A stretch of 64,000 nt of DNA from Heyndrickxia vini (GCF_016772275.1 NZ_CP065425.1:3848001-3912000); one strand, 5' to 3'. Numbered from the stretch's first letter, positions 47,400 through 61,005 are shown. Notes: generated from the letters alone by a model not told the origin. Numbers and translations are program-made.

Positions 47400-47434
47400 G
47401 GAAAATTAAAGACCAAATCATATGAGATTTGGTC
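47400..47434 (-). terminator. terminator of yerABC
   Basis: GACCAAATC (47411-47419) and GATTTGGTC (47426-47434) pair, with TTTAATTTT following on the minus strand. It lies 80 bases behind yerC. Confidence 0.65.
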
Positions 47435-47513
47435 TACTTATTGGCATAGTATTTAGTATATTTCCCCATCAAAATGAAACTACATATAATAACATGCATG
47501 CCTTAAGGCAAAT

Positions 47514-47828
47514 TTATTCCTCTGTCTTTTCCACATCTGATTCTTTAATCCGTTCCAATACCATCTCATAAGAGTCGTTTCCATAGTTCAAGCATCTTTT
47601 CACACGTGATATTGTTGCTGTGCTGGCACCTGTTTCGGATTCAATGATATGGTAGGTTTTCTTTTCTCGCAGCATTCTAGCTACTTCTAAACGTTGTGCT
47701 AGTGATTGAATTTCATTTATTGTGCATAGGTCATCAAAGAACCGATAACATTCTTCTTTATCTTTAAGTGAAAGTACAGATTCAAACAATTGATCTAATG
47801 CTTTCCCACGTAATTTGTCTATTTGCAT
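47514..47828 (-). CDS. yerC: TrpR-like DNA-binding protein YerC
   Basis: The 104-residue protein belongs to the YerC/YecD branch of the TrpR superfamily. The helix-turn-helix is visible in MLREKKTYHIIESETGASTATISRVKRCLNYG. Its regulon is not well known. ATG 47828 follows GAGGAGAGG, 24 bases after yerB. Confidence 0.93.
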   Translation of the reverse strand: MQIDKLRGKALDQLFESVLSLKDKEECYRFFDDLCTINEIQSLAQRLEVARMLREKKTYHIIESETGASTATISRVKRCLNYGNDSYEMVLERIKESDVEKTEE

Positions 47829-47851
47829 TTTATCCTCTCCTCTTTAACCTA

Positions 47852-48886
47852 TTACTCTGAAAATGACACATCTTTTAAATTCGGCACGATGTTGATCCAA
47901 GTTTTTCCAGGTACAAATTTGGCTGGAATCCCATTTTCGTAAGGTATAATTGCTCCTTCTACATTGCGCCACTCCACTTCACGGTATGTCCCTTTTTGGA
48001 TAAAATAAGCTTTTCCTCCAGAGGTTAAATCAATACTGCGACGTCCGTAATCATCGATAATTTTATGTTGCATCTCAACAACTAATAAATTATCTAATAA
48101 GACAGGTTTCTTCGTCTCCAAATCAATGGTTTGCTCATCACCTGAGAATCGTTTAAATTTTTGAAGCTTTTCATCATATTCATATTCAGCATTAAATAAA
48201 GCATTAGTTGAATAGCGAATAAGTATATGGTTGGCTTTTTGCCCTTTAATTTGCTTTAATTCATCTTCTGAAGCGAAATTTAAAGCTTTCGGGGGTGTAT
48301 CCATTTTGAAGTTTTTCATTTTTGCGCCTTTACGTATATTTTCATACGTAATATAAGAATTATGTGGTGCTTGCCTTTCACTCGATCGCTTAAATAGTGT
48401 ACCATCATACTGCATACCATTTATATTATCAATATATCCACTTTCGAGCATTTTACGGGCCTCAGGACTATATCCATGGGCAATATAAAAGCTATCATAC
48501 CCTTTTGCTAACTCGATAAAATAATCCCTTGAGCTCCGAACGGGACCAATCCTATTGGGTTTCCCACTTTGAAAAATGGCTAAAAAACGTGTAATATCAC
48601 CTTCAGCTAAAACCTCATATACAATATCAGCCTCGGTTAATCCGGATTGCGGACGTGCCTTCGGATGATTGTTTATCATCACAGAAACGGCACGAGTTCT
48701 TGATTCTTCATTTGCCTCTAAACCCGTTAACGGAAATGTGAATTTCACATTTGGCTTTTCATTTCCTGAAACTTCCCCTCTTTCAGGAGATTTAGCGGTT
48801 TCATTGTTTTCTGTTTCCTTTTTATGACTACAAGCCGATAATACACAAATTAGTACTATCGCAAGTAAAAAAGTTTTCTTGATCAT
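47852..48886 (-). CDS. yerB: DUF3048 lipoprotein YerB
   Basis: The 344-residue lipoprotein has a signal with lipobox VLSAC (Cys19) and the DUF3048 motif set (VMINNHPKARPQSGLTEADIVYEVLAEGDITRFLAIF split over residues 70-110, and GPVRSSRDYF). Its function in the cell envelope is unknown. It lies between yerA and yerC in the conserved order. The ribosome-binding site is distant from the ATG, so the start is less sure. Confidence 0.9.
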   Translation of the reverse strand: MIKKTFLLAIVLICVLSACSHKKETENNETAKSPERGEVSGNEKPNVKFTFPLTGLEANEESRTRAVSVMINNHPKARPQSGLTEADIVYEVLAEGDITRFLAIFQSGKPNRIGPVRSSRDYFIELAKGYDSFYIAHGYSPEARKMLESGYIDNINGMQYDGTLFKRSSERQAPHNSYITYENIRKGAKMKNFKMDTPPKALNFASEDELKQIKGQKANHILIRYSTNALFNAEYEYDEKLQKFKRFSGDEQTIDLETKKPVLLDNLLVVEMQHKIIDDYGRRSIDLTSGGKAYFIQKGTYREVEWRNVEGAIIPYENGIPAKFVPGKTWINIVPNLKDVSFSE

Positions 48887-48969
48887 TTATAAATCATACA
48901 TCCCCTTTAGTTCAGTAATATAAGACATTGATATTATTCGCTTTCAACAAAAAAATACCAAATGTAATT

Positions 48970-50712
48970 TTACCTCATAATCGTTGGAAAAAGTACCGTT
49001 TTATTCATTACATCGAATATTCCTCTTTGTGTAATTCGGATATATGGTAAATGCGTTGCTGAGAAAAATAGTAACGAATATATCGGATCATTATGAGGAT
49101 ATCCTCTTTCGACTAATAGCTCTTTAAGCACCTTTTCTTCTTTTATCAATCTATCCATCGGCTTATTTGACATAAAACCGGAGAGGCTTAATGGAATTTC
49201 GTGAATGACCTCTTCTTTTTCAGTTAGCACAATTCCCCCGCCAAGTTCCTTCATCCGATTAAATGCACAAACCATATCGTTTTTATTTTTACCTATTAAA
49301 ATAATATCTCCGGTACTTGAAAACGAAGAGGCAAAGCCCATTAAGCTAGTTGAAAAACCCTTTACCATCGTATTAATTCTCCATGATCCATCCCGTCCAA
49401 TCAAAATTAAAAAGCTTTCATCATGGTCAGTCGCTAATTCTTCGGTTGCAATATCAAAAGTAACAGAATATGGCTTGGTAATTACATCATTGATCATTTC
49501 AATCCCAAATGGCATTGAAAATTGTAAATCATCGTTGTCGAGTTCCCAATCTAATTTTAATGGAGCAAATCCGTACTCTTCCCAGTCAATATCTTCATCT
49601 TCTATTATTACTTTTCCGTCTTTTTTTAGCCATTTGCCTTTAGAAAGTACGGAAATTGGTGTCGGATTATTCTCATTCTCAAGGAAATTAATACTAGCAA
49701 CACGACCAGTTGCAATTAATCCATGTAAATGTTCAATATTATAATATTTCGCCACATTAAATGATGCCATATGATAAGCATCAATAACAGGTACGCCATT
49801 TTCAATAGCCATTCGAATCAAACGATCGATAATTCCATTTTCGTAGAATGCTGGTGTCGACCCATCCGTATTGAAAAACATCGATTCATATTGATCGATA
49901 CCTAATCGATTCATATCTTCCAAAAGCACAGGAAGATCTGGTCGAATTGATGAGTGACGCAGTGAAACCATATAGCCTTGCATTAAACGCTTATATACTT
50001 CTTCACCTGTCATCGCTTCATGATCACAATCGGCTCCAAATAGCATCATTTTGGCAAGTGTCTTCTCCGATGCACCCGGAAAATGGCCTTCAATTTTCTT
50101 TCTCATTCGCTTCGCTTCCTGGATCCAGTGAAGAATTAAATCATCACCGTCAAGAAGCTTTGGCCAACCTGTCAGTTCTCCCCCTTGTAATACAGCATCA
50201 TGCTCAAGCCATGATTTCACATCACCATGTGAAAAGATGGTTTCCTCTTCTCTAAGCTCTGTTTGTGAATCAAATCGGCTCCACCAGTACATTGTGACAG
50301 GAGAATGTCTTAGTTCCCTAATTAAAGAAAACGCTTTCTTTTTTCCTAATTGCAAAGCAAGTACTAAGTTATCGTTAATAATTGTTGTTGTTCCCGTTTG
50401 TGATGCATATCGAGCGAACGATTGGGGATTATATAACTGAAATGGGTGAACATGTGGTTCAATATACCCCGGAACAAGTGTAAGTCCTGAACAATCAATT
50501 ACTTCACATTTTGTAGTATTCTCAGGAAGCTCGTCCCCGGTATACACAATCCGATCTTCATATATCCAAATATGACCATTCATCCATTTACGAAACATTG
50601 AGTGTAAATACCGTGCATTTTTTAAAAGTAATGTCGGGGATTTCTTACCGCTGACAACTGCTACATGATCACGGATTTGCTTGTTCTTCCACCGGTATCG
50701 TTGATCTAGCAT
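48970..50712 (-). CDS. yerA: adenine deaminase-related amidohydrolase YerA
   Basis: The 580-residue protein belongs to the amidohydrolase superfamily, near adenine deaminase. The metal site begins with PGYIEPHVHPFQLYN, and the C-terminal domain keeps GFASSFSSTGDIILIGKN and LSLSGFMS. Its real substrate is not established. The start is ATG 50712, seven bases behind AGGGAGG; an ATG at 50718 is too close to that site. The ribosome-binding site lies in the perfect palindrome CTCCCTAGGGAG. The position next to purD suggests purine metabolism. Confidence 0.9.
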   Translation of the reverse strand: MLDQRYRWKNKQIRDHVAVVSGKKSPTLLLKNARYLHSMFRKWMNGHIWIYEDRIVYTGDELPENTTKCEVIDCSGLTLVPGYIEPHVHPFQLYNPQSFARYASQTGTTTIINDNLVLALQLGKKKAFSLIRELRHSPVTMYWWSRFDSQTELREEETIFSHGDVKSWLEHDAVLQGGELTGWPKLLDGDDLILHWIQEAKRMRKKIEGHFPGASEKTLAKMMLFGADCDHEAMTGEEVYKRLMQGYMVSLRHSSIRPDLPVLLEDMNRLGIDQYESMFFNTDGSTPAFYENGIIDRLIRMAIENGVPVIDAYHMASFNVAKYYNIEHLHGLIATGRVASINFLENENNPTPISVLSKGKWLKKDGKVIIEDEDIDWEEYGFAPLKLDWELDNDDLQFSMPFGIEMINDVITKPYSVTFDIATEELATDHDESFLILIGRDGSWRINTMVKGFSTSLMGFASSFSSTGDIILIGKNKNDMVCAFNRMKELGGGIVLTEKEEVIHEIPLSLSGFMSNKPMDRLIKEEKVLKELLVERGYPHNDPIYSLLFFSATHLPYIRITQRGIFDVMNKTVLFPTIMR

Positions 50713-50829
50713 GAACATCCCTCCCTAGGGAGTTTTCTCTTTTTATTTACAATCGTATCATATTTTACCTTTTAACGCATTAAAGTTTTGAAATAAATTG
50801 TAAAAATTTTGTGAATGGGTGGGAATGAG

Positions 50830-51183
50830 ATGAAAGTTAACAAAAATATCGGGATCGTTAATGCAATGATTCGGATTACATGCGGGTTGACCTTTCTTGC
50901 TTGGTCTACGGCCAAATTATCAAGAAAACCACGATGTAATTCATATGCATTAGTTATGTTGTTAAGTGCAATGAAGGTTGCTGAAGGCATAGTAAGATTT
51001 TGTCCTGTTACAGAACTATTAAAAAACTGCCAATGGGCAAAACCGCAACAAACAACATCTAGCAGCAATAATAATGCAAGGCAGTTCGAACAACAAAATC
51101 AACAGCAAACGACTCAAACCGGTGGAAATGAGATTGATTTGATGGATGAGATGAAAAAACTCCAAGATCAATTAGAAGATTAA
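50830..51183 (+). CDS. DUF2892-type small membrane protein
   Basis: The product of 117 residues begins MKVNKNIGIVNAMIRITCGLTFLAW, with two hydrophobic segments and a conserved cysteine in RFCPVTELL, which fits the YgaP-like DUF2892 family. A Gln/Asn-rich linker and a charged C-terminal helix (IDLMDEMKKLQDQLED) follow. It is divergent from yerA and convergent with purD. Its function is unknown. Confidence 0.75.
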   Translation: MKVNKNIGIVNAMIRITCGLTFLAWSTAKLSRKPRCNSYALVMLLSAMKVAEGIVRFCPVTELLKNCQWAKPQQTTSSSNNNARQFEQQNQQQTTQTGGNEIDLMDEMKKLQDQLED

Positions 51184-51188
51184 TTAGC

Positions 51189-51232
51189 AAATAAAAGAAT
51201 CGGGCTCACAATCGGGGCCGATTCTTTTATTT
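51189..51232. terminator. bidirectional terminator, purD and DUF2892 gene
   Basis: AAATAAAAGAATCGG (51189-51203) pairs perfectly with CCGATTCTTTTATTT (51218-51232). It ends the purine operon on one side and the small membrane protein gene on the other. Confidence 0.93.
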
Positions 51233-51233
51233 G

Positions 51234-52496
<1,263 letters not shown>

Positions 52497-52572
52497 TCAC
52501 CTCATTAATTTAGGAAGTAAGGGACATAATTTACTTATTCGAATCCATGTCCCTTTGAATTGTATTAAAGAA

Positions 52573-54102
52573 TTAATGTTTGAAATGACGGATACCAGTG
52601 AAAACCATCGCTATGCCATATTCATCCGCCTTCTTAATGGAATCTTCGTCACGGATTGATCCGCCCGGCTGAATGATTGCTGTTATCCCAGATTTAGCTG
52701 CCGCTTCAACAGTGTCATCCATTGGAAAGAAGGCATCCGAGGCCATAATAGCCCCTTTCGCTTGCTCGCCAGCCTGATCTAATGCAATTTTGGCTGATCC
52801 TACTCGGTTCATTTGACCAGCACCTATTCCAAGGGTCATTTCCTCATTTGTCACAACAATTGCATTTGATTTCACATGTTTAACAACTTTCCATCCTAAC
52901 GTAAGTGCCTTCCATTCCTCTTCAGTCGGCTCCCGTTTTGTTGGAACAGTAATATTGGCATTTTCTAAAGTAAATGAATCTTGATCTTGTACGAGTAATC
53001 CACCTTCAACTGAAGTAATGACACGCTCTACTTTATTTTCATGATCAAACGGAACAGTTAACAACCTAAGATTCTTCTTCGTTGTTAAAATGGCTAAAGC
53101 ATCTTCGGAAAATGAAGGAGCGATAACAATTTCTAGGAAGATTTCATGCAATTGCTCGGCCGTTTCTTTATCAACTTCACGATTAAAAGCAATAATTCCG
53201 CCAAAAATTGATGTTGAATCAGCAGCATAGGCTTTAGCAAATGCTTTAGATGGACTACTTCCAACCCCAACACCACAAGGATTCATATGTTTAACCGCTA
53301 CAGCAACTGGTTCAGAAAAATCCTTTACAATTTGAAGGGCAGCATCAGCATCATGAATATTATTGTAAGATAATTCTTTTCCATGTAATTGTTTTGCATG
53401 GGCAATAGAAAACGGAGAACCTATTGGATTGATATAAAAACTAGCCTTTTGATGTGGGTTCTCCCCATAACGTAACGATTGCTTTAATTCATATGAAAAT
53501 GTAAGACGCTCCGGGTTTTCTTCATCAACAAGTTGCGTCATATAATCCGCGATGTAAGAATCATAAGCTGCAGTATGTCGGAAAACCTTTGCGGCTAATC
53601 GTTTATTTGTTTCTTCAGAAACATTCCCATTACTCTTCAACTCTTCTAATACACCGTTATAATCGAGGGAATCAACTACAACCGTGACATACTCATGGTT
53701 TTTCGCTGCAGATCTAAGCATAGTTGGTCCACCAATATCAATATTTTCTATGGCGTCCGCTTCAGTTACATTTGGTTTGGCAATGGTTTGTTGGAAAGGA
53801 TAAAGATTGACACAAACAAGATCAATTGGAGAAATTTCTTGTTGATCTAATTGCTCCATGTGTTCGAGATTTCGTTTAGCTAATAGTCCCCCATGAATAA
53901 AAGGATGCAACGTTTTTACTCTTCCTTCCAAAATTTCCGGAAAGCCCGTGACATCTTCTACGCCTATAACTGTTAACCCCGCTTCAACTAATGCTTTTTT
54001 TGTTCCGCCTGTTGAAATAATTTCAACACCTAATTCAAGCAATCCTTGAGCAAATTCAACGATTCCTGTTTTATCTGAAACACTAATGAGTGCACGTTTC
54101 AT
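52573..54102 (-). CDS. purH: bifunctional AICAR formyltransferase/IMP cyclohydrolase
   Basis: PurH performs the last two steps to IMP. The N-terminal cyclohydrolase domain begins [18 protein letters not shown]; the C-terminal formyltransferase contains [23 protein letters not shown] and [18 protein letters not shown]. The length is 509 residues. ATG 54102 overlaps the purN stop (ATGA) with GGAGG upstream. Confidence 0.97.
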   Translation of the reverse strand: MKRALISVSDKTGIVEFAQGLLELGVEIISTGGTKKALVEAGLTVIGVEDVTGFPEILEGRVKTLHPFIHGGLLAKRNLEHMEQLDQQEISPIDLVCVNLYPFQQTIAKPNVTEADAIENIDIGGPTMLRSAAKNHEYVTVVVDSLDYNGVLEELKSNGNVSEETNKRLAAKVFRHTAAYDSYIADYMTQLVDEENPERLTFSYELKQSLRYGENPHQKASFYINPIGSPFSIAHAKQLHGKELSYNNIHDADAALQIVKDFSEPVAVAVKHMNPCGVGVGSSPSKAFAKAYAADSTSIFGGIIAFNREVDKETAEQLHEIFLEIVIAPSFSEDALAILTTKKNLRLLTVPFDHENKVERVITSVEGGLLVQDQDSFTLENANITVPTKREPTEEEWKALTLGWKVVKHVKSNAIVVTNEEMTLGIGAGQMNRVGSAKIALDQAGEQAKGAIMASDAFFPMDDTVEAAAKSGITAIIQPGGSIRDEDSIKKADEYGIAMVFTGIRHFKH

Positions 54103-54698
54103 TGTGTAACTTCCTCCTCTTTCCACAAAAAACTTTTTTGAAATAGCAATTGTATCGTTTCTGGGTATAATCGGTGTTCAATTTTATGCACCTTTTCAGC
54201 TAGTGAATGTTCCGTATCAGCTTCTTCTATTTTTAATGATTCTTGGGCAATAATTGGCCCCGTGTCCATTCCTTCATCTACAAAATGAACGGTTACTCCC
54301 GTCACTTTAACTCCAGCTTGGAGGGCTTGCCCAATCGCATTTTTTCCGGGAAAAGATGGGAGAAGTGATGGGTGAATATTAATGATTCGCTGTGAAAATG
54401 TTTTTAATAATGTTGGCCCAATTAGTCTCATATAGCCCGCCAAAACAATTAATTCAATCTCACGTTTTTGTAATTCCAACACAATTTCCTTTTCAAATGC
54501 CGCTTTCGTTTCATATGTTTTTGGCTCAAATGCAAAAATAGGTGTACTTTCCTTTTTTGCCCTCTCTATGACAAATGCATTTGGCTTGTCACACACAAGC
54601 AGCTCTATCGATGCTTCCAATACACCTTTTTTCACAGCATCGACGATTGCTTGATAATTACTTCCGCTTCCAGAGGCGAATATCGCTATTTTGTTCAT
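54099..54698 (-). CDS. purN: phosphoribosylglycinamide formyltransferase
   Basis: PurN formylates GAR with 10-formyltetrahydrofolate. The start is ATG 54698 ([20 protein letters not shown]); the catalytic region is [13 protein letters not shown] and [17 protein letters not shown]. It has 199 residues and overlaps purH by four bases. Confidence 0.97.
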   Translation of the reverse strand: MNKIAIFASGSGSNYQAIVDAVKKGVLEASIELLVCDKPNAFVIERAKKESTPIFAFEPKTYETKAAFEKEIVLELQKREIELIVLAGYMRLIGPTLLKTFSQRIINIHPSLLPSFPGKNAIGQALQAGVKVTGVTVHFVDEGMDTGPIIAQESLKIEEADTEHSLAEKVHKIEHRLYPETIQLLFQKSFLWKEEEVTQ

Positions 54699-54702
54699 CT
54701 TG

Positions 54703-55728
54703 TTAACTCCCCGAAACAAAATGAACACCTGGTTGGTTTGTTATTATCCCAATTTTAAAGGCATCATCACCAAAGAATTCAAGTGCTTTATCCGCTATTT
54801 CTGGATCAACTGCAACGACAAAGCCAATCCCCATATTAAATGTATTAAACATTTCCAGTTGATCGATTTCACCATATTTTTCAATTGCTTTAAAAATAGG
54901 CAAGATTGGCCAGGAATTTTGCTTAACTTCTACCCCTAATCCTTCCGGCAGCATTCTCGGAATATTTTCAATGAAGCCTCCACCAGTTATATGCGCCATT
55001 CCTTTAATTTCAAATTGAGTAATTGCCTCTAGGACTGGTTTAACATATATTTTGGTAGGCTTTAGTAATTCAATGCCAAGGGTCTCATCCAATTCAGGAA
55101 GCTCTTCCTCAAGAGAAAATTTATGATCTTCAAAAAAGATTTTTCTTACTAATGAATAACCGTTACTATGAATGCCGCTCGATGCCAATCCAATTAAAAT
55201 ATCGCCCTCGTGTAGATATTCACCTGTTATTAGTTCCTTTTTTTCACATGCGCCCACGGAAAAACCAGCTAAATCATATTCATTTGCTTCATAGAGTCCC
55301 GGCATTTCTGCGGTTTCCCCGCCAATTAATGCACATCCAGCCTGTTCGCATCCATCTGCAATTCCTTTAACAATGGCTTCAATCTTTTCCGGAATGGATT
55401 TTCCACAAGCAATATAATCAAGGAAATATAAAGGTTCCGCACCTTGGACAACAATATCATTCACACACATCGCTACACAGTCAATGCCAATCGTGTCATG
55501 TCGATCCATTTGAAAAGCTAATTTAAGTTTTGTCCCAACACCATCTGTTCCCGAAACGAGCATAGGCTCTTTAAGATTGAGTGCCGATAAATCAAATACA
55601 CCGCCAAAACTCCCTAATTGACCAAGTACACCTAATCGATTAGTACGTTTTGCATGTTTTTTAATCCTCTCAACCGCTTCATAACCAGCTTCAATATCGA
55701 CTCCCGCATCACGATACGTATTTGCCAT
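54703..55728 (-). CDS. purM: phosphoribosylformylglycinamidine cyclo-ligase
   Basis: PurM closes the imidazole ring to AIR using ATP. The 341-residue protein shows the PurM superfamily motifs [26 protein letters not shown] and [13 protein letters not shown]. It lies directly between purF and purN. Confidence 0.97.
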   Translation of the reverse strand: MANTYRDAGVDIEAGYEAVERIKKHAKRTNRLGVLGQLGSFGGVFDLSALNLKEPMLVSGTDGVGTKLKLAFQMDRHDTIGIDCVAMCVNDIVVQGAEPLYFLDYIACGKSIPEKIEAIVKGIADGCEQAGCALIGGETAEMPGLYEANEYDLAGFSVGACEKKELITGEYLHEGDILIGLASSGIHSNGYSLVRKIFFEDHKFSLEEELPELDETLGIELLKPTKIYVKPVLEAITQFEIKGMAHITGGGFIENIPRMLPEGLGVEVKQNSWPILPIFKAIEKYGEIDQLEMFNTFNMGIGFVVAVDPEIADKALEFFGDDAFKIGIITNQPGVHFVSGS

Positions 55729-55743
55729 TTTTTACACAGCCTC

Positions 55744-57165
55744 CTAGCGCACAAGTTCTTTTTCATGAGGTAGTACAGTGTCTGGATAAATTTCTGTCGG
55801 ATAGTTACCAGTAAAGCATGCTAAGCATTGACCACATTGATTTCCATCTTGAGGTCTACCAATCGCCTTTAACATTCCTTCAACACTTAAAAATGTTAAG
55901 GAATCGGCTCCAATCATTTCTCGAATTTCTTCCACACTATGTTTCGATGCAATTAATTCTTCATGGGTAGATGTATCAATTCCATAGAAGCATGGATTTT
56001 TCATAGGAGGTGAACTAATACATACATGCACCTCTTTCGCACCAGCTTCTCTTAGCATGGTAACAATTCGCCGACTTGTCGTTCCTCTGACGATTGAATC
56101 ATCAACCATGATCACACGCTTGCCTTCAACTACACCTCGAACCGGAGCTAATTTCATCTTAACTCCTTGCTCTCTTAACGATTGAGAAGGCTGGATAAAC
56201 GTCCGTCCGACATAACGATTTTTAATTAACCCGAGCTCATAAGGAATGCCTGCTAACTCAGCATATCCAATGGCAGCTGAAATACTTGAGTCCGGTACAC
56301 CTGTTACAACATCTGCATCTATTTGTGCTTCCATCGCTAATTGTTTCCCCATACTCTTTCTTGCCGTATGAACATTAATTCCATGTATATTACTATCAGG
56401 TCGTGAAAAATAAACATATTCCATCGTACAAACCGCACTAGAAGTAGAAAAGGTAAATGGTTCTGAACGGAGACCATGATCATCAATGACAATTAATTCT
56501 CCTGGCCTAACATCACGCACAAATTCAGCTCCGATAATGTCAAAAGCGCAAGTTTCAGATGCGACACAATAAGCATCACCTATTTGACCAATTGATAGTG
56601 GACGTAAACCATTTGGATCAAGAGCGACTATCATTTCCGTTTCAGTCATTAATAAAAACGCATAGGCTCCTTTAAGCATTGTCAGGGCATTTTTTAATTG
56701 ATCATTTAACGATTGATAACCACTTCTTTTGATTAAATGTGCCAAAACCTCGGTATCCGAGCTTGTTTGAAAAATACTTCCCTGTGCTTCAAGCTGATGC
56801 TTGAGTGCATTCGCATTGACGATATTTCCATTGTGAGCAAGAGCTAAGCTACCGTTTTGGGAATTAAAGAGGAAGGGTTGAACATTTTCAATTCCTCCCC
56901 CACCCGCAGTTGCATAGCGAACATGACCAATTGCAGACTTTCCATGGAGTTTATCAATTCTTCCTTCATTAAAAACTTCGGTAACAAGTCCTTCACCTTT
57001 TAAAACTTGCAATCTACCTCCATCAGATACTACAATTCCAGCTCCCTCTTGCCCACGATGTTGTAAACTATGTAGGCCATAGTAAGTAATTTTCGCCGCG
57101 TCAGGGTGTCCCCAAATTCCAAAAACACCACATTCCTCATTTAACCCTCTTAGTTCAGCAAGCAT
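55744..57165 (-). CDS. purF: amidophosphoribosyltransferase
   Basis: PurF makes the first committed step from PRPP and glutamine. The start is ATG 57165, behind AAAGGAG, giving the propeptide [11 protein letters not shown] before the catalytic Cys12 (ECGVFGIWG), as in B. subtilis where the propeptide is removed. The PRPP-binding motif is [14 protein letters not shown]. The C-terminal [15 protein letters not shown] holds cysteines of the 4Fe-4S cluster. It overlaps purL by 16 bases. Confidence 0.97.
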   Translation of the reverse strand: MLAELRGLNEECGVFGIWGHPDAAKITYYGLHSLQHRGQEGAGIVVSDGGRLQVLKGEGLVTEVFNEGRIDKLHGKSAIGHVRYATAGGGGIENVQPFLFNSQNGSLALAHNGNIVNANALKHQLEAQGSIFQTSSDTEVLAHLIKRSGYQSLNDQLKNALTMLKGAYAFLLMTETEMIVALDPNGLRPLSIGQIGDAYCVASETCAFDIIGAEFVRDVRPGELIVIDDHGLRSEPFTFSTSSAVCTMEYVYFSRPDSNIHGINVHTARKSMGKQLAMEAQIDADVVTGVPDSSISAAIGYAELAGIPYELGLIKNRYVGRTFIQPSQSLREQGVKMKLAPVRGVVEGKRVIMVDDSIVRGTTSRRIVTMLREAGAKEVHVCISSPPMKNPCFYGIDTSTHEELIASKHSVEEIREMIGADSLTFLSVEGMLKAIGRPQDGNQCGQCLACFTGNYPTEIYPDTVLPHEKELVR

Positions 57166-59372
57166 GGAATAGCTCCTTTCCAAGCCTTTTCACATTCATT
57201 TACATCGGCTTCAATTAATACTGAATTATTTTCATCTTTAATCTGAAGCATTACACTGCTTGTTACTTCACCAATCAATACCGCATCTTTAACAATTGCT
57301 TCAAATTGGTCTTTATTTTCCTTCTTAACCGATATAATAAAACGGGATTGTGTTTCACTAAATAATGAAACAACCGGATCTCCCTCTAACACGATTTCAG
57401 CACCTAATCCCTTTGTGCCAAATAGAGATTCGGCTATTGCAATCGCTGCTCCACCTTCAGCAATATCGTGGGCCGAGGAAACAATCCCTTCTTTAATCGC
57501 TGTCAACAATTGTTGTTGTCTTGTCGCTTCAACTTCTAAATCGATGACTGGTGACTTTCCGAAAATTTTATTATTCTGCATTTTTTGAAGCTCACTGCCG
57601 CCAAATTCAGGCATTGTTTCACCAATCATATAAATCAAGTCCCCAGCCTGCTTGAAGTGTTGGGTCGTAATATGGTCTAAGTCCTCAATCAAACCAACCA
57701 TCCCAACGACAGGGGTAGGATAGACAGCTACTCCATTTGTTTCATTATAAAGTGAAACATTACCTCCGATGACTGGACTGTTTAGTGCTAGACAGGCTTC
57801 ACTCATCCCATCCACTGCTTTTTCAATTTGCCAAAAAATGTCTGGCTTTTCAGGATTTCCAAAGTTCAAACAGTCAGTGATTGCTAATGGTTCTCCCCCA
57901 GAACAAACAATATTTCTTGCACTTTCAGCGACTGCAATTTTCCCACCCATCTCAGGATCTAGATAAAGATAACGTGAGTTACAATCTGTTGTCATCGCCA
58001 GCGCTTTTCGTGTTCCGCGTATTCTTACTACTGCTGCATCCGAACCAGGTGTGACTACTGTGTTCGTACGCACTTGATAATCATATTGTTTATACACCCA
58101 TTCCTTACTGGCAATCGTCGGTTGCTGTAAAAGGTTTAACAAAGTATCCTTGTAATCTGTTACTTTCGGGATCTCTATTTCCATCGATTGAAAATCTTGA
58201 AAATACTTTGGTTCAGCAGACGGTTTATGATATACAGGTGCTTCTTCAGCAAGTGCATCAGCGGGAACATTTGCTACAATTTCACCATGGTGAATGAGTC
58301 TAAGCTTTTTATCGTCCGTTACACGTCCAACCGAAACTGCCTCCAAATCGTATTTTGAAAATAAATCGATAATTTCCTGTTCTCTTCCTTGTTTAACAAC
58401 AATCAGCATTCTTTCCTGTGATTCAGAAAGCATCATTTCATATGGAGTCATACCCGTTTCGCGTTGTGGAATATAATCTAAATTCATTTCGATACCTGAA
58501 CCAGCTTTACTTGCCATTTCAGCAGATGAACTTGTAAGGCCCGCCGCTCCCATATCTTGTATACCGACTAAAGCATCCGATTTAACAAGTTCGAGACATG
58601 CTTCTAAAAGCAGCTTTTCCATAAATGGATCTCCCACTTGAACTGCAGGTCGCTTCTCTTCTGATTTTTCACTTAATTCTTCAGAGGCGAACGTCGCTCC
58701 ATGGATACCATCTCTACCTGTTTTTGCACCGACATACATGACCGTATTACCGACACCTGTTGCTTGCCCCTTTTGAATATCCTTGTGGTCAATAAGGCCA
58801 ACACACATGGCATTGACAAGCGGATTTCCATCATAGGATGGATCAAATTGAACCTCTCCTCCTACTGTTGGAATTCCAATACAATTTCCATAGCCTGCAA
58901 TACCTGCGACTACCTCTTTAAATAAATATTTCACTCTCGGAGTCTCTAATTCTCCAAAACGTAGAGAGTTTAATAGGGCAATGGGTCTTGCACCCATCGA
59001 AAATACATCGCGGATAATTCCGCCAACACCTGTAGCTGCACCTTGATAAGGTTCAATCGCGGAAGGATGATTATGGCTTTCAATTTTAAAAGCAACCGCT
59101 TGATTATCGCCAATATCGACAATTCCGGCACCTTCACCCGGTCCTTGAAGGACTCTTTCACCAGAAGTAGGAAATTTTTTTAGTACAGGCTTCGAATTTT
59201 TATAGCTGCAGTGTTCAGACCACATAACTGAGAATAAACCCGTTTCTGTATAATTTGGTAATCTACCTAAAATGTTTTCGATCATCGCAAACTCTTCATC
59301 GGTTAAACCCATTTCACGATAAATCTTCTCTTCTTTAATTTGGGATGGATTTGGTTCAAGCATTAACGACAT
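57150..59372 (-). CDS. purL: FGAM synthase subunit PurL (small type)
   Basis: PurL, with PurQ and PurS, converts FGAR to FGAM. The 740-residue ATP-dependent subunit carries [38 protein letters not shown] (residues about 95-117) and [18 protein letters not shown]. Its size is the small PurL that needs separate PurQ and PurS, both encoded next to it. Confidence 0.97.
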   Translation of the reverse strand: MSLMLEPNPSQIKEEKIYREMGLTDEEFAMIENILGRLPNYTETGLFSVMWSEHCSYKNSKPVLKKFPTSGERVLQGPGEGAGIVDIGDNQAVAFKIESHNHPSAIEPYQGAATGVGGIIRDVFSMGARPIALLNSLRFGELETPRVKYLFKEVVAGIAGYGNCIGIPTVGGEVQFDPSYDGNPLVNAMCVGLIDHKDIQKGQATGVGNTVMYVGAKTGRDGIHGATFASEELSEKSEEKRPAVQVGDPFMEKLLLEACLELVKSDALVGIQDMGAAGLTSSSAEMASKAGSGIEMNLDYIPQRETGMTPYEMMLSESQERMLIVVKQGREQEIIDLFSKYDLEAVSVGRVTDDKKLRLIHHGEIVANVPADALAEEAPVYHKPSAEPKYFQDFQSMEIEIPKVTDYKDTLLNLLQQPTIASKEWVYKQYDYQVRTNTVVTPGSDAAVVRIRGTRKALAMTTDCNSRYLYLDPEMGGKIAVAESARNIVCSGGEPLAITDCLNFGNPEKPDIFWQIEKAVDGMSEACLALNSPVIGGNVSLYNETNGVAVYPTPVVGMVGLIEDLDHITTQHFKQAGDLIYMIGETMPEFGGSELQKMQNNKIFGKSPVIDLEVEATRQQQLLTAIKEGIVSSAHDIAEGGAAIAIAESLFGTKGLGAEIVLEGDPVVSLFSETQSRFIISVKKENKDQFEAIVKDAVLIGEVTSSVMLQIKDENNSVLIEADVNECEKAWKGAIPCLLN

Positions 59373-60039
59373 GTGCTTCCCTCCAATTTTTCACTATCGA
59401 TTGAAATAATTTAAGTCCATCTGCACTTCCTAGTAATTCATCAACCGCTCGTTCTGGATGAGGCATCATGCCAAGGACATTGCCCCTTTCATTCGTTATG
59501 CCTGCAATATTGGCGACACTGCCATTGGGGTTGTTATCATACGTAAATACGATTTGATTATTGTCTGTTAAGCATTTAAGTGTATCTGCATCACAATAAT
59601 AATTTCCTTCGCCATGGGCGATTGGAATTCGTATGACTTCGTCTTGATTATATTGAGAGGTAAACATTGTATTTTTGTTTTCAACTTTTAATTGAACAGT
59701 TTGGCAAATAAATTGTAAGCTTTCATTTCGTCTCATTGCACCAGGCAATAATCCGGATTCAAGTAAGATTTGAAATCCATTGCATATACCTAGAACAGGC
59801 TTTCCAGCTTCCGCTGCTTTCACCACTTGTTTCATCACATTGGAGAAACGAGCAATCGCGCCTGATCGTAAGTAATCACCGTAGGAGAAACCGCCGGGTA
59901 GTAATATGCCATCGAAAGAATCAAGATTTTCTGAATCATGCCACACATATTCAACTTCTTCTCCAAGTTCGTCTTTAATGGCATGAAACATATCTACATC
60001 ACAGTTAGAACCAGGAAAAACGATTACCGCGAATCTCAC
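59356..60039 (-). CDS. purQ: FGAM synthase glutaminase subunit PurQ
   Basis: PurQ supplies ammonia from glutamine to PurL. The class I glutaminase triad is Cys in [11 protein letters not shown] and His/Glu in [14 protein letters not shown]. The N-terminus is [15 protein letters not shown]. It has 227 residues, overlaps purL by 17 bases and purS by four. Confidence 0.97.
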   Translation of the reverse strand: MRFAVIVFPGSNCDVDMFHAIKDELGEEVEYVWHDSENLDSFDGILLPGGFSYGDYLRSGAIARFSNVMKQVVKAAEAGKPVLGICNGFQILLESGLLPGAMRRNESLQFICQTVQLKVENKNTMFTSQYNQDEVIRIPIAHGEGNYYCDADTLKCLTDNNQIVFTYDNNPNGSVANIAGITNERGNVLGMMPHPERAVDELLGSADGLKLFQSIVKNWREAHVVNA

Positions 60040-60290
60040 TGTACAACACTCTCCTCAATCTCATATCGATAATCTTCAATAACAGGATTGGCAAGAAGAC
60101 GTGTACATAGTTCATTAACCACTTCTTCAATATCACGTTCTGTTTTTTCAATCGTTAGCTCCATATATTTTCCGATTCGGACATCAGCAACCTCATTGTA
60201 ATTCATGCTGTGAAGTGAGCTTTTTACAGCTGTACCTTGTGGATCTAAAACACTTTCTCTTAAAGTTACATATACTTTTACTTTAAACAT
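60036..60290 (-). CDS. purS: FGAM synthase subunit PurS
   Basis: The 84-residue protein bridges PurL and Pur[21 protein letters not shown] is the typical beginning and [20 protein letters not shown] the typical end. It overlaps purC by eight bases; its ribosome-binding site GAGGAG lies in the end of purC. Confidence 0.96.
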   Translation of the reverse strand: MFKVKVYVTLRESVLDPQGTAVKSSLHSMNYNEVADVRIGKYMELTIEKTERDIEEVVNELCTRLLANPVIEDYRYEIEESVVQ

Positions 60291-61005
60291 GTGTCGTTTC
60301 TCCTCTCAAGCGGTTTAATATTTCTTGGTATACCGTTGTCAAATCACCTAAATCTCTACGAAAAACATCTTTATCAAGCTTTTGATTGGTATTTTTATCC
60401 CAAAGTCGACATGTATCTGGTGAAATCTCATCAGCTAGCAATATTTCTCCATGCGAATCCTTGCCGAACTCTAGTTTAAAATCTACTAGATGGATGCCAA
60501 GCTTTGAAAACAGGTTTGATAGCACATCATTAATTTTTCGTGCTTTCTGCTTTAGAAGGGCTAACTCTTGCGGGCTAGCAATCTTTAGTACTTCAACATG
60601 ATCCTCTGTAATTAATGGATCCCCTAAATCATCATTCTTATAATAAAATTCAACAATTGGGTTTTTTAATGGTGTTCCTTCTTCGATACCAAGTCGTTTT
60701 GATAAGCTGCCTGCCACGATATTCCGTGTTACGACCTCCAAAGGAATGATTGAAACTTGCTGTACAAGTTGTTCATATGCCGAAATCTTTTCAATAAAGT
60801 GACTATCAATCCCATTTTCTTTTAAACTAGCAAATAGTAAACTGCTAATTTCATTATTCAGCTGTCCTTTTCCAGTAATTTCAGACTTCTTTTGGCCGTT
60901 AAACGCTGTAGCTGAGTCCTTATACTCCACCCACAGCACACCATCACGTTCCGTACCAAAAATCCGCTTCGCTTTTCCTTCATACAATAAACCTAGCTTT
61001 TCCAT
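60283..61005 (-). CDS. purC: SAICAR synthetase
   Basis: PurC joins aspartate to CAIR. The 240-residue protein begins [16 protein letters not shown], at ATG 61005 after AGGGGG, and has [26 protein letters not shown] and [14 protein letters not shown]. It follows purB after an insertion of two short palindromic repeats. Confidence 0.97.
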   Translation of the reverse strand: MEKLGLLYEGKAKRIFGTERDGVLWVEYKDSATAFNGQKKSEITGKGQLNNEISSLLFASLKENGIDSHFIEKISAYEQLVQQVSIIPLEVVTRNIVAGSLSKRLGIEEGTPLKNPIVEFYYKNDDLGDPLITEDHVEVLKIASPQELALLKQKARKINDVLSNLFSKLGIHLVDFKLEFGKDSHGEILLADEISPDTCRLWDKNTNQKLDKDVFRRDLGDLTTVYQEILNRLRGETTHV

